A stretch of DNA of 64,000 nucleotides from Prorocentrum cordatum (taxonomy: Eukaryota; Sar; Dinophyceae; Prorocentrales; Prorocentraceae), in NCBI GenBank assembly GCA_963575745.1, contig CAUYUJ010006557.1, forward strand, positions 777,501-841,500. The letters are read 5' to 3'. The position numbers and the translations under genes are program-made. Positions within the stretch are counted from its first letter, which is position 1; each line of letters opens with the position of its first letter. The notes under the pieces were generated by a model. It had not been told where the DNA came from, did not search any database, and worked only from the letters and a program-made list of their open reading frames with translations. Below, in pieces: positions 33,401-40,380 of the stretch.

Positions 33401-33619
33401 AGGCTTCGTTATTGGAGCTCCCATCGCGTCGATCTCATCTTTTCGAAATAACCTACTCCACATCCCACCAGGGGTGGCAACAATCAGATAACGCACAAGC
33501 GGCCCACAGGCGATGCGCTCTGTCACTGGAGGCGGGCATGCTGCGACAGAGTCTGGCCCATCCACATCACTGTCTGTGTGAAGCTCTGCAGGCCGAACGG
33601 AGTCCCCATCAATGGACAT
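30425..33619 (-). CDS. Giant-transposon gene C: candidate DDE transposase (1,064 aa)
   Basis: The first ATG is at 33619. One uninterrupted frame runs to 30425. It has clear globular composition and codon choice unlike the surrounding noncoding DNA. Candidate catalytic residues are Asp344 in H-L-H-S-D-G-S-P-Q, Asp426 in L-T-V-D-F-G-V-E-R, and Glu768 in N-I-N-E-G-P-H-S-T. Between the second and third lie F-A-E-W-R-W-G-T-L-H (about 535-544) and a Cys cluster W-C-P-C-H-L-E-E-C-K-T-G-D-C-P-K-C (about 610-626) that may be a zinc-binding insert. A basic R-A-R-K-R-R-R-S stretch near 887 is a likely nuclear signal. An RNase H-fold transposase with a long insertion before the Glu is typical of hAT, P and KDZ-type enzymes, which also make 8-bp duplications. 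The catalytic assignment is inferred from motif order, not alignment. Confidence 0.75.
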   Translation of the reverse strand: MSIDGDSVRPAELHTDSDVDGPDSVAACPPPVTERIACGPLVRYLIVATPGGMWSRLFRKDEIDAMGAPITKPHVVGAVLGQWMHVPEFPRDLSTEESRMLYSAIRRGRGHQFLLLCYRVTVRFSFHDIADYNGQDVVQLFSEISGNLGVEGDDPDDWPEQFIIVFRRWRGEINGGKTLPVVVVELGLHMALATVANITFFHAVVLGWRLSRRHVLGDLPSAWQVRRLMSRFGPFDCARLEASLVNSSSLVEPHSQSKPFNVILDWIDATRDLKQIRMKDAACKKWNVLISRARQLDAVPLEETVGYNVLRFGRIRLDCMAMSLCRGRFRAFANHDYNIHLHSDGSPQWAGVELFASSFDLILRDPGGSGAFTLERRLFPMINIGMAMFTTLGKVFALLWQVFLLAGPRFEDVRTFLSRVRSLTVDFGVERLLADHEDMLPRSFRTIGGHIPARAMQLSNLMPRCLLAPGWRHTMDRVIRRVCTSLQFFPDFLRKVKSLNSFIRNYRSDLENNLRNGGAVGAADLVKAASLPYFAEWRWGTLHGVLRALSGIFTSLQGAADLSPFYRRGRGTNMVRDVQAAFTEPSFGFRMGFMVWMTEWLTRMQNAARWCPCHLEECKTGDCPKCPMSGRILTIIADIREWFVNQAIADMEQWTENTFGGDQDFLRQLQGSVRWARGLILDVTKFADCVPYLFSRVGESGIKDECVRQCHLQGHDQHHRVTQLFMDPAGHLRIALDKVEDGSVIEDAYLKSEVDSIANISLDDNINEGPHSTVKHHMSRARGGTWAWTASSVRLDQNLADIANSPVSESDKQELWNTYSSILQVSVKKFGRTMRCKKDVFVDRLYFLRSGFGDFDGECDADDEGGDASPDVDDIDGDGGGPPDRARKRRRSALAASGHAGKMEAKLFKAQVETALLVREWLLAAVKQYDYISLWTVSAQGGKEMVVMQVLSVNVNLMTVPTVESDRLQDFGLRACVQEFEVWRSQAVNRDTESLDVFVGPPPGHVDLLAMLGAAPEDRQAMCSWRSGLSDVDGCMLLFDRRPVAPQMALMDASCPVLCLAEDA

Positions 33620-33639
33620 CAAAACAACTTCATTGAGTG

Positions 33640-34574
33640 TGTGGGAAAAAAAGCCGACCTGCTATGTATTGTTTGGCGGTGTTGGATATGTATCTCAAGG
33701 TTGTTGGATCCCTTGAAGGCTCTCCGAATCTCTCGTGGCCAGGGCTCGAATAATCTCGAAATCCTGATCAGAACGCACCTCTGGCAGGGTTTTCGACGCA
33801 CGACAAAGACCCCTCCCCAGAGTGCCTCGTGACGGCCTTGCCTAGCCCCATTGGGAGGTCCTTCGGTGCCTTTTTGTTTCCCAGACACGTTTCCCCCAAG
33901 ACCTCCTAACAGCCCCTGAGGAGCCCTTTGAGTCCCCAGACAAGCCCCATGAGAATGCCTCGGGGGCCTCTTGGGCCACCAGCCGCGCGCTTATAATCCA
34001 CTGAGCAGCATGGCTCTTCAGGCGCGTTGAAGTTGTATGCTACCCTATTCTAGCCTATACCCTGACAGGCACTCTTCTTTCCTCCTACAAATGAGACCTA
34101 ATATTTCCCCAAACTATTATGACCTACTCCTACTAAGTCCTACGTTACGCCTAATCTACGCTACTCATCTACTGTGTGCTACTTTACCCCGTTCCGCTGC
34201 ATCACCCCCCATATGCATTCTACAATGCTCTACCCCCGCTCCGCGCTGAAATTCGGAGTCAGCTCTCCGACAACCCTATCAAGCGACTCTGCGCCCGTCG
34301 CACGATCATGTTTGGGCGCCGTCGCTCGCGCCGTTGTTGCGGCGAAACGCATCGGCGCGCTCTGGTAAATCGCAGGGGCCGCTAGCACGGCCTGAGCTTC
34401 TGCAGAGCACGATCGCACGCGGCGCTCCATGGCGCAAGCGCGACGCGTCCGCGCCATTTCGACCGCAACGCAACAACGACACGCAACGCGCAACGCATGC
34501 GATGTTTCTGGGCGACGCGCGAAGCGTCATAAAAGTTTCGATTTTGCTGTAGTCGCGCATAGTCGTCTGCGACA
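33640..34574. other. Right noncoding part of the giant transposon
   Basis: About 0.9 kb lies between the transposase start and the right end and would hold its promoter and 5' leader. From the gene outwards it has mixed-composition DNA, an AT/CT-rich stretch (34000-34230) and a GCGC-rich subterminal section (34250-34560) similar in style to the left end. No spliced-leader gene or other signal was recognised. Confidence 0.5.
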
Positions 34575-34633
34575 GCGTTTGTATGAGGAACACAAGTTTG
34601 TGGTCAGTGTTTCTAGGTGGCCCCACGCTTGTG

Positions 34634-34654
34634 CCGTAAACTCGTGCCTCCCCA
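34634..34654 (-). repeat. Right terminal inverted repeat of the giant transposon
   Basis: The exact inverted partner of 14184-14204. Matching subterminal blocks lie at 34609-34627, 34596-34602 and 34575-34583. The two CAAAC-type blocks keep the same 12-bp spacing at both ends, while the distance to the tip differs by 39 bp. Confidence 0.97.
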
Positions 34655-34662
34655 GCGACGAC
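34655..34662 (+). repeat. Target-site duplication (right copy)
   Basis: GCGACGAC, identical to 14176-14183, directly outside the right inverted repeat. Confidence 0.95.
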
Positions 34663-34869
34663 CTCGCAGGTCCACAGCTCGACGGCCAGCTGCTGGCGGC
34701 CCCGGCTCCGCCGACTTCGGGAATTTGAAAAACATGCATTGTGGTTGCGCCGCTCGAAGTGCGCAGTCGCAAGGTCCAGCGGGATCGGAAGGACGTCCCG
34801 CTGGACCACCATGATCGGGAAGGTGAAGGGAGCGTCAGCCCCCCTCCCCGCCAGCAGTAGCACCTCCAC
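34655..34869 (-). pseudogene. 5' piece of ORF2, upstream of the insertion
   Basis: The frame overlaps the end of ORF1 (stop at 34835-34837) and reads V-V-Q-R-D-V-L-P-I-P-L-D-L-A-T, then R-Q-Q-L-A-V-E-L-W-T-C-E-V-V-A, at which point the transposon begins. The matching frame on the other side starts V-V-A-A-L-N-F-L-N-G at 14183, sharing the duplicated eight bases. Removing 20,479 bp (transposon plus one duplication) puts both pieces in the same frame. The R-D-(V/I)-L-P-(I/L)-P-L-D-L start is, from memory, typical for this region in related elements. The first ATG is not evident; the frame is probably reached by frameshift from ORF1. Confidence 0.85.
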
Positions 34870-36461
34870 GGCCCTTTCCCTTAGGGTCCGCCCTGGGTGC
34901 AGCCGCCAGCTGCTTCTTCAACTTCTCAATCTCCGACTTCTGGCGATCAACGGTGCTCTGCATCCCTGAGAGGCGCGCCTTGCCGTCACCGCCGCCACCG
35001 CCGCCGTGTCCGTCATCGCCCCGCGAGGCCATCCGCTCCTCCTTCAGCTTCCGCCGCTCCTTGGGAACGAGGCTCTCCTTGTGGAGCTCATCCGTCACGA
35101 ACGTGAGCAGCTTCGGCGAGATGCAGACCAGCCCGCGGGCCTCGCCCGTCCCGAGGTACAAGTGCGAGTCCTCGAGCAGCTCGTCACCTCGAGAGGTCGT
35201 GAGAACCCTCTCGCGATGGCGGTACTCGGCCATCTGGAGTCGACGACACACCAGTTCTGCACACGACAGCTCGCTGGCATTGAGCTGGCCGTAGGTCAGC
35301 AGCAGATGCATGATGCGGCAGCAGAGCTCGTGGACGGAGACGTCCTGGTCCGACGACGACAGCCCCGTCTCGGCTTTGAACTTGGCGCGCCGAGACCTGA
35401 AGGTGACGTCATTCTCCCGCACGAACTCGCACACCCACTTCACGGTGCGGGGCCCGTTGATCGGGAAGAACTCCCACTGCGTCTCGGTGAGCTCCGCCAC
35501 GGCCTCACGCATCCCGAGGAAGCGCTCCGTGGCGTTGGCCCGCAGCGCGAGGACGCGCGCGTCGAGCTCGTCCCCGCCGTCGGGAGGAAGAGCCCGCACC
35601 AGCATCGCGCGGCCCCCCTTCATCGCCATGCCGAACCCCGACGCGATCACGAAGGCGTCCAGGTCCTCGTCGGGCAGCAAGCCCTTCCCCCCGCCGTCGC
35701 TCGAGGCGATGCATCGCCAACGCGACGGCGAAGGGTCTGGGAGGCGCCCGCGGCCAGAGCCCCACTCAGTCGGAATCTCCGCCGAGGCCAAGGCCGATCC
35801 TGAAGGCGCTCTCGCCGCCGCTGGCCTCGCCTCCGCCTCGGGCTCCTCGGGGGCTCCAGCCGCCGCCGCCGCCGTCTCCAGCACCTCGTCGAGCGACTGC
35901 CCCAACGCGAAGCGCAACTGGAGCGCGAAGGCCGCGGGGCTCATCACCCAGTCCCTGCCGTACGTGCCGACGCCCACGGGGTTGGCCCCCTCTCGGTTGA
36001 CCAGCTGCCTCCGATCCCTCATATCGTACGGCACGATGATACGCAACGCCTGGGCCGTCAGCTCGTGCGGGTAGACGTCTCCGTCGGGCGTCGCCATATA
36101 CCACAACCTCCCGTCCTCCTCGGCCTTCTCGCTCGGATCCAGACTCGTCACTTCCTGATAGTCGGTCGGTGTGCACGGCGCGATCGCGATGCGGGCCTGC
36201 ATGCTCTCGCCGCCGCGCCACTGGATATCGAACCGCTGCCCTGCTCGAACTTGGAACGGCATAGCGTCCGACGAAGACGCCGAGGAAGAAGGACGCGATG
36301 GAGAGCAGGGCCGCTCCCCACTTCAGCGAGCCGACGAGCCCGTACGCGACCGCACACTCGGTCGCGTTGCCGAGGGTGCTCTCCACGAGGCCCCAAGCCT
36401 TGTCGGAGACAATCCAGGCGCCGACGCGGGCGAGGCCACCAGCCACGGAGGACAGAGGCAT
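34835..36461 (-). CDS. ORF1 (Gag-like) of the YR retrotransposon, frameshifted
   Basis: The best start is the ATG at 36461, 22 bp inside repeat X1. It gives an N-terminal segment with a membrane-like stretch (G-A-A-L-L-S-I-A-S-F-F-L-G-V-F-V-G). The reading then has to shift frame near 36262, where a second frame with its own ATG (36260-36262) runs 475 codons to a TGA at 34835. This main part is acidic to neutral, with a central A/E/P-rich linker, a conserved-looking block around W-E-F-F-P-I-N-G-P-R-T-V-K-W, and near the C terminus a coiled-coil-like M-Q-S-T-V-D-R-Q-K-S-E-I-E-K-L-K-K-Q followed by a Lys/Gly/Arg-rich RNA-binding-like tail. No CCHC knuckle is seen. The likely role is the structural or nucleocapsid protein of the element, inferred from its position before ORF2. 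Confidence 0.75.
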
Positions 36462-36482
36462 GAAGCGGCCGCTTTCTCTGTT

Positions 36483-36556
36483 TGCGCTTGAATTGTTGCG
36501 GAGCAAGAACGGCCACGGAACGGATCAGCACCAGACCAGGACGATACAAACATCTG
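36483..36556 (-). repeat. Split direct repeat X1 (outer 5' end of YR element)
   Basis: The 74-bp partner of X2 at 10024-10097 in the same orientation, just upstream of ORF1 on the minus strand. Immediately outside (36557 on) is ACTATGATGATGATG, the start of a long GAT microsatellite. Confidence 0.95.
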
Positions 36557-36559
36557 ACT

Positions 36560-36595
<36 letters not shown>

Positions 36596-36860
36596 CTGAT
36601 GCTGCTGCTGATGATGATGATGATGATGATGATGGTAATGGTGATGGTGATGATGCGGAGGATGATGATGATGATTATGATGATGATGCTGATGATGATG
36701 AGGAGGATGACAATGATGATGATGGTGGCGATAACGGCGATGATGATGGTGATGATGGTGATGATGACGATGATGACGATGATGAGGACGACGATGATGA
36801 CGATGACGATGACGACGATGATGGTGATGATGATGACGATGATGATGATGACGGGAGGAG
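36557..36860 (+). repeat. (GAT)n microsatellite flanking the YR element
   Basis: About 300 bp of GAT/GATGAC-type trinucleotides become less regular toward 36850 and end in GGAGGGAGG. The opposite flank of the YR element (9850-9862) is also GATGATGATG, so the retrotransposon landed near one end of this tract. Confidence 0.95.
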
Positions 36861-37019
36861 GGAGGAGGGGGGATGAGGAGGAGAGGAGAGGAGACGCGGG
36901 GCACCGTCTCTTCAAAACGAGGACCCAACACCACAGGATGGTTGGGAATAAAATATTCCCCTGACTATTTTTGAACTATTCTTGACTTTTCCTCCTGTAG
37001 AGGGACACGCCCGACTTAA

Positions 37020-37200
37020 GACTGGGCCGTCATGAAAAAGACGAGACCCAATCTGGAATTTGGCGCAAACTCCCGCTGCAAACACCCCTCGGAAACGAAC
37101 TGTCAAAATCAAAGGCGGGCTCGTCAGAACAGCGTAGGGGCGAGCCCGAGTTCCGGCACACTCGAGTCTTACGATTCCCCGACCAGGCGGCCATGCGCGG
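37020..37200 (+). repeat. Dispersed ~180-bp repeat (GACCCAATCTGGAATTTG family), copy 2
   Basis: It shares, in order, ACGAGACCCA, a TCTG(G/A)AATTTG block, CTCCCGCTGCA, AAC-CC blocks, CCCGAGTTCCGG and CTTACGATTCCCCGA with 7741-8065 (split by a GGA tract) and 43105-43340. Confidence 0.65.
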
Positions 37201-37226
37201 GCCGTGTGCAGGGAGCCGCGCTGAGC

Positions 37227-37406
37227 ATCGTTTGTCCGACCCCCATCCCCAGCGGCGTGGCCTGGGCCCCACTGGCCGATTTACCCCCCTAGATGGGGAT
37301 GCAGGCCGTTCTCTTCGGATTTCGAGGGGCGTATCCCCAACTGGGGTGGTAATTTGGTGGGGGCCTCGAAGGGGATGAGGATGGGGATGGGGGTCGATTG
37401 AACGAG
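37227..37406. mobile_element. Short MITE-like element with inverted ends, copy 2
   Basis: The left end ATCGTTTGTCCGACCCCCAT matches the reverse complement of the right end (CTCGTTCAATCGACCCCCAT) at most positions. The core matches copy 1 at 2415-2600. The right flank starts ACTGAC in both copies. Confidence 0.5.
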
Positions 37407-38188
37407 ACTGACGCGCGGCGAAACTCCAGCAGGCACGGCCCCTCGAGTAGCAGCGCCCGGGCTCCTGTGCGCCCAGGCCGCAGCTGCGCGGGCCGTGTGC
37501 AGGGAGCCGCGCGGCGAGACTCCCGCAGGCGCAGCCCCGCGAGCAGCGCCCGAGCTCTCGCACTGCGCCCAGGCAGCATGCGCAGGCCTGGCCCCCCTGC
37601 CCTGCACGGCTTACCCCGGGGCCGTGGGCGACCCGAGGAGGAGGAGGAGGAGGAGGAGGGGGAGGAGGAGGAGGAGGAGGAGGAGGCACACGAACCGAGC
37701 AGGGGTGAGGGACGCGGCCTGGCAGACAAAGGGGGAGCGCATGCCGCAGGAGTCAGGAGGCAACTACTGGGAGGTCTTCGTCCGAAAGCTGTGGAACAAT
37801 TGAGCCCCTGTGGGGGGCTGGTGCGCCATATTAGGCCGCGGATTCAGCGAGATCAAGTGGGATTCAACCCAATTAAGCGGGATCAGGCGGGATAAAGCCC
37901 GATTTCGGACCAAGGAAGAAGCAGAATTTGACCTCCAAGTAGTTGCATCCGAACGGGATGGCCCGATCCCTCGCCACTGTGATTCGCATCTTCTGGGCCC
38001 TGAGAACCCCGTGTACTGACGGACCGCGTGGTGACATCGGAGTCCCCGACGCCCTCACCGCGCAGTCCGTCACCATACGGTCGTGGGACCTAGGAGGCCC
38101 CAGTCGCCCGAGGCATCCTCGGAGAACGGCCCGAGTCCCAAAACTGCGTGGTGACCCCGAATCCCCACTAACTCACCACGTGGTGCGG

Positions 38189-38779
38189 TCACCACACCGT
38201 TCGGGCCCCCCCCGAACATCGGCCTCCCCCTCTGCCGAGATTTGCGCCGAAGCGGCCGTGTGCAGATAGCCTGCGCCTTCGCCTTACAATGAGAATTCGG
38301 CTGCACGTCGTGCAAGGCAACTCACGGCGCCCTAGGTATTTGTTGCCGGGGGCACCGTGGCACCACCCAAGGTGGACCGTGGAGCGAGAAGGCTCTGCCG
38401 CGCTCCCTTTGGCACGGCGCTGCCCCTCAAAAACACCATCATCGGAAGAGAATCCTGGAAACATCGCGCGGCAACTCGAGATCCAATGTATGTCGGATTC
38501 ACGTCGGACCATCTCCGAGCGAACGTCGTCCCACATACGACGGGGCGGACGTGGACTGAACAATTTGTCTAGTGCCGCGAGGAGGGCTTCAGGACTTTCC
38601 TCTTGGAGCACCCGATGGAACGGGCATGTGAGGGGCAACGTTGGGTGGAAACGGCTCAGAGGGGGACATGTCGAATTGAAATCCGCGATGCATCGCCGAC
38701 ACATCGGCGATAGGCTGAAGCCGGGCATGTCCTCCCACAGGTGGATTTTAGACGACAGATCAACCGATATCCAAAACAT
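38189..38779 (-). CDS. Hypothetical protein, possible relic
   Basis: An ATG at 38779 opens about 196 codons. The first two thirds look protein-like, with M-C-R-R-C-I-A-D-F-N, L-L-A-A-L-D-K-L-F and M-W-D-D-V-R-S-E-M segments and no low complexity; the end is Arg/Gly-rich and probably past the real coding part. I recognise no family. Neighbours on both sides are repeats. It could be a fragment of a mobile-element protein or a chance frame. Confidence 0.25.
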   Translation of the reverse strand: MFWISVDLSSKIHLWEDMPGFSLSPMCRRCIADFNSTCPPLSRFHPTLPLTCPFHRVLQEESPEALLAALDKLFSPRPPRRMWDDVRSEMVRRESDIHWISSCRAMFPGFSSDDGVFEGQRRAKGSAAEPSRSTVHLGWCHGAPGNKYLGRRELPCTTCSRILIVRRRRRLSAHGRFGANLGRGGGRCSGGARTVW

Positions 38780-38959
38780 ACTCAAAGTTATTCACTGCGT
38801 GGAGCTCCCCATATGTGCATCTACTCGCATGGACCTGTCCGCCGTGAATGTCTAGGCGCAAGAGCTTTCGAATATTAACGGGCTTCAGTTGTGACGGTCT
38901 GGACATCAATCTAACTGCGAATGAATTGGAGTGTGAATGAGCCTCAGTAGTACGAGCGC

Positions 38960-39620
38960 GTCTCTGTGCATGAGCCTGGGGCCTCCTGGGGCCTCCTGAA
39001 ACCTACTGGGGCTTCCTGGGGTCTCCAGGAGCCTCTTGGGACCTCCTGGGACCTCCTAGGAAGGTTTCGTGCCCCAGGAGAGGCGCAATCTATAGCAACA
39101 GACGTACATAAAACATTGCGGATTAGAGCCACAGGAGAAGGGCAATCTATAGGAACACGCGTAAAACACCAAGGACTCGTGCCCCAGGAGAGGCCCAATA
39201 TATAGGAACATGAGTAAAACATTTAGGATTGTGTACACAGGAGAAGGACCATCTATAGAAACATACGTAGAACATCAAAGAATCGTGCTCCAGGTGAGGC
39301 CCAATCGATAGGAGCATACGTAAAACACATGGGATTGGAGCCACTCCTGTTGCCTTCTGAGGCCTCCTGCTCCTGGGGCCTCTCGGGGCCTCCTGTTGCC
39401 TTCCGAGGCCTCCTGGCGCTTCCTGTTGCCTCCTGGGGCCTCCTGTGGTTTCCTGAGGCCTTCTGGAGCTTCCTGGGGCCTCCTGGAGCCTCTTGGGACA
39501 TCCTGTGGCCTCTTGAATCTTTCTGTGGCCTCCTGATGCCTCCTGGGACCTCATGTGGTCTCCTGGGGCCTCCTGGAGCCTGTTGGAGCCTCCTGTGGCA
39601 TCCTGAGAAGAATCTGCGCC
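38960..39620 (+). repeat. CTCCTGGGGCCT repeats flanking a ~56-bp minisatellite
   Basis: Imperfect 12-15 bp CTCCTGGGGCCT units fill 38968-39062 and 39345-39600. Between them (about 39068-39350) are five ~56-bp units sharing CCAGGAGAGGC..CAATCTATAGGAACA..CGTAAAACA. The two repeat types abut directly. Confidence 0.8.
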
Positions 39621-40055
39621 CACGAGCCTGGCCACCAAAACAAGCAAACCGATCGAGACATCCTCAAAATCTGGCCCACCTGGGGGGTGAAAATGAGCGC
39701 CTCGCTCGAGACATCCTCCAAATCTGCTCCGAAAGCAATGGATGATGAGCCCAGAAACAAGCAAACCGCCTGAGACATCCCCACAAAATGGCCGCGAACG
39801 AGCCCGTGCAACCACCCTTGGCGGCTCCCCTTAGGGCCACGAGCCTGGCCACCAAAACAAGCAAACCGATCGAGACATCCTCAAAATCTGGCCCACCTGG
39901 GGGGTGAAAATGAGCGCCTCGCTCGAGACATTCTCCAAATCTGCTCCGAAAGCGAAGGATGTTGGGCCCAGAAACAAGCAAACCGCATGAGACATCCCCA
40001 CAAAATGGCCGCGAACGAGCCCGTGCAAACACCCCTGGCGGCTCCCCTTAGGGGT
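39621..40055 (+). repeat. 217-bp tandem duplication
   Basis: A unit starting CACGAGCCTGGCCACC at 39621 repeats at 39838 with few differences. It contains CGATCGAGACATCCTCAAAATC, GGGGGGTGAAAATGAGCG and CCAGAAACAAGCAAACC. It is a clean version of the family scattered over 3290-4210, with a fragment at 48195-48215. Confidence 0.9.
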
Positions 40056-40136
40056 GCTGAAACCAGCGCCCCGCCTGAGACATCCTCACAATCTGCTCTC
40101 CAAGCGAAGGATGTTGAGCCCAGAAACAAGCAAACT

Positions 40137-40380
40137 GGGTGTGAGTAAGTCTGTGTATGAGTAAGTCAGTGTATGAGTATGTCTGAGTGTGAGTAAGTCT
40201 GAGTATGAGTAGGTCTGAGTATGAGTAAGTCTGAGTATGCGTAAGTCTGTGTATGAGTAAGTCTGAGTATGAGCAAGTCTGAGTATGAATGAGTCCGACA
40301 GGAGGGGAGGAGGAAAGAGGAGGAGGAATGAGGAGAGGGAGTAGGAGGCGTCCAAGTAATAACAAGAACCCCATCTTAGG
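40137..40380 (+). repeat. 16-bp satellite cassette (GTCTGAGTATGAGTAA), copy 2
   Basis: About nine 16-bp units are followed by a purine tract and AGGCGTCCAAGTAATAAC. It is homologous in order and sequence to 4250-4470. Confidence 0.8.

Larger units (their letters stand above)
14184..34654. mobile_element. Giant (20,471-bp) TIR DNA transposon inserted in the YR element
   Basis: The ends are perfect 21-bp inverted repeats starting TGGGGAGGCACG. Further in, both ends share CGTGGGG(C)CACCTAGAAAC and then CACAAAC, a 12-base gap, TACAAACGC. GCGACGAC is duplicated exactly at 14176-14183 and 34655-34662. The insertion interrupts an otherwise continuous reading frame of the host retroelement. It holds three minus-strand coding regions (33619-30425, 30242-29484, 17831-15564), two arrays of one 129-bp satellite, and GCGC-rich noncoding DNA. 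8-bp duplications are known for hAT, P, Merlin, KDZ and some Mutator-like transposons; the TGGGG end does not by itself settle the superfamily. Whether the satellite is part of the element or grew inside it cannot be told from one copy. Confidence 0.93.
9863..36556 (-). mobile_element. YR retrotransposon (PAT/Ngaro-type, split direct repeats), split by a 20.5-kb transposon
   Basis: On the minus strand the order is: 74-bp repeat X1 (36483-36556), ORF1, ORF2 (RT, RNase H, tyrosine recombinase, methyltransferase-like), 124-bp repeat Y1 (10101-10224), X2 (10024-10097), Y2 (9863-9986). X1 and X2 look identical over 74 bp, and Y1 and Y2 differ at two positions. The arrangement X1-genes-Y1-X2-Y2 is the split-direct-repeat layout known from PAT, Kangaroo and Ngaro relatives of DIRS, which integrate with a tyrosine recombinase and make no target duplication. 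Both flanks are GAT microsatellite. Without the insertion at 14184-34654 and one target duplication the element would be about 6.2 kb, a normal size for the group. Confidence 0.93.
36861..38188. other. Dispersed repeats, no gene
   Basis: It holds a copy of the family also at 7741 and 43105 (37020-37200), MITE-like copy 2 (37227-37406), a partial ~95-bp tandem duplication around GCGCGGGCCGTGTGCAGGG (37192 and 37484), a GAG tract (37635-37690) and patternless sequence to 38188. Confidence 0.55.

Noticed and set aside
36500-36540. Minus-strand CCGTGGCCGTTCTTGCTC within X1/X2 resembles the dinoflagellate spliced leader
   Set aside because: Four mismatches in 18 bases; a match this good is expected about once by chance when both strands of the window are searched.
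36482-36964. Poly-Met/Asp frames beside the YR element
   Set aside because: Translation of the GAT microsatellite.
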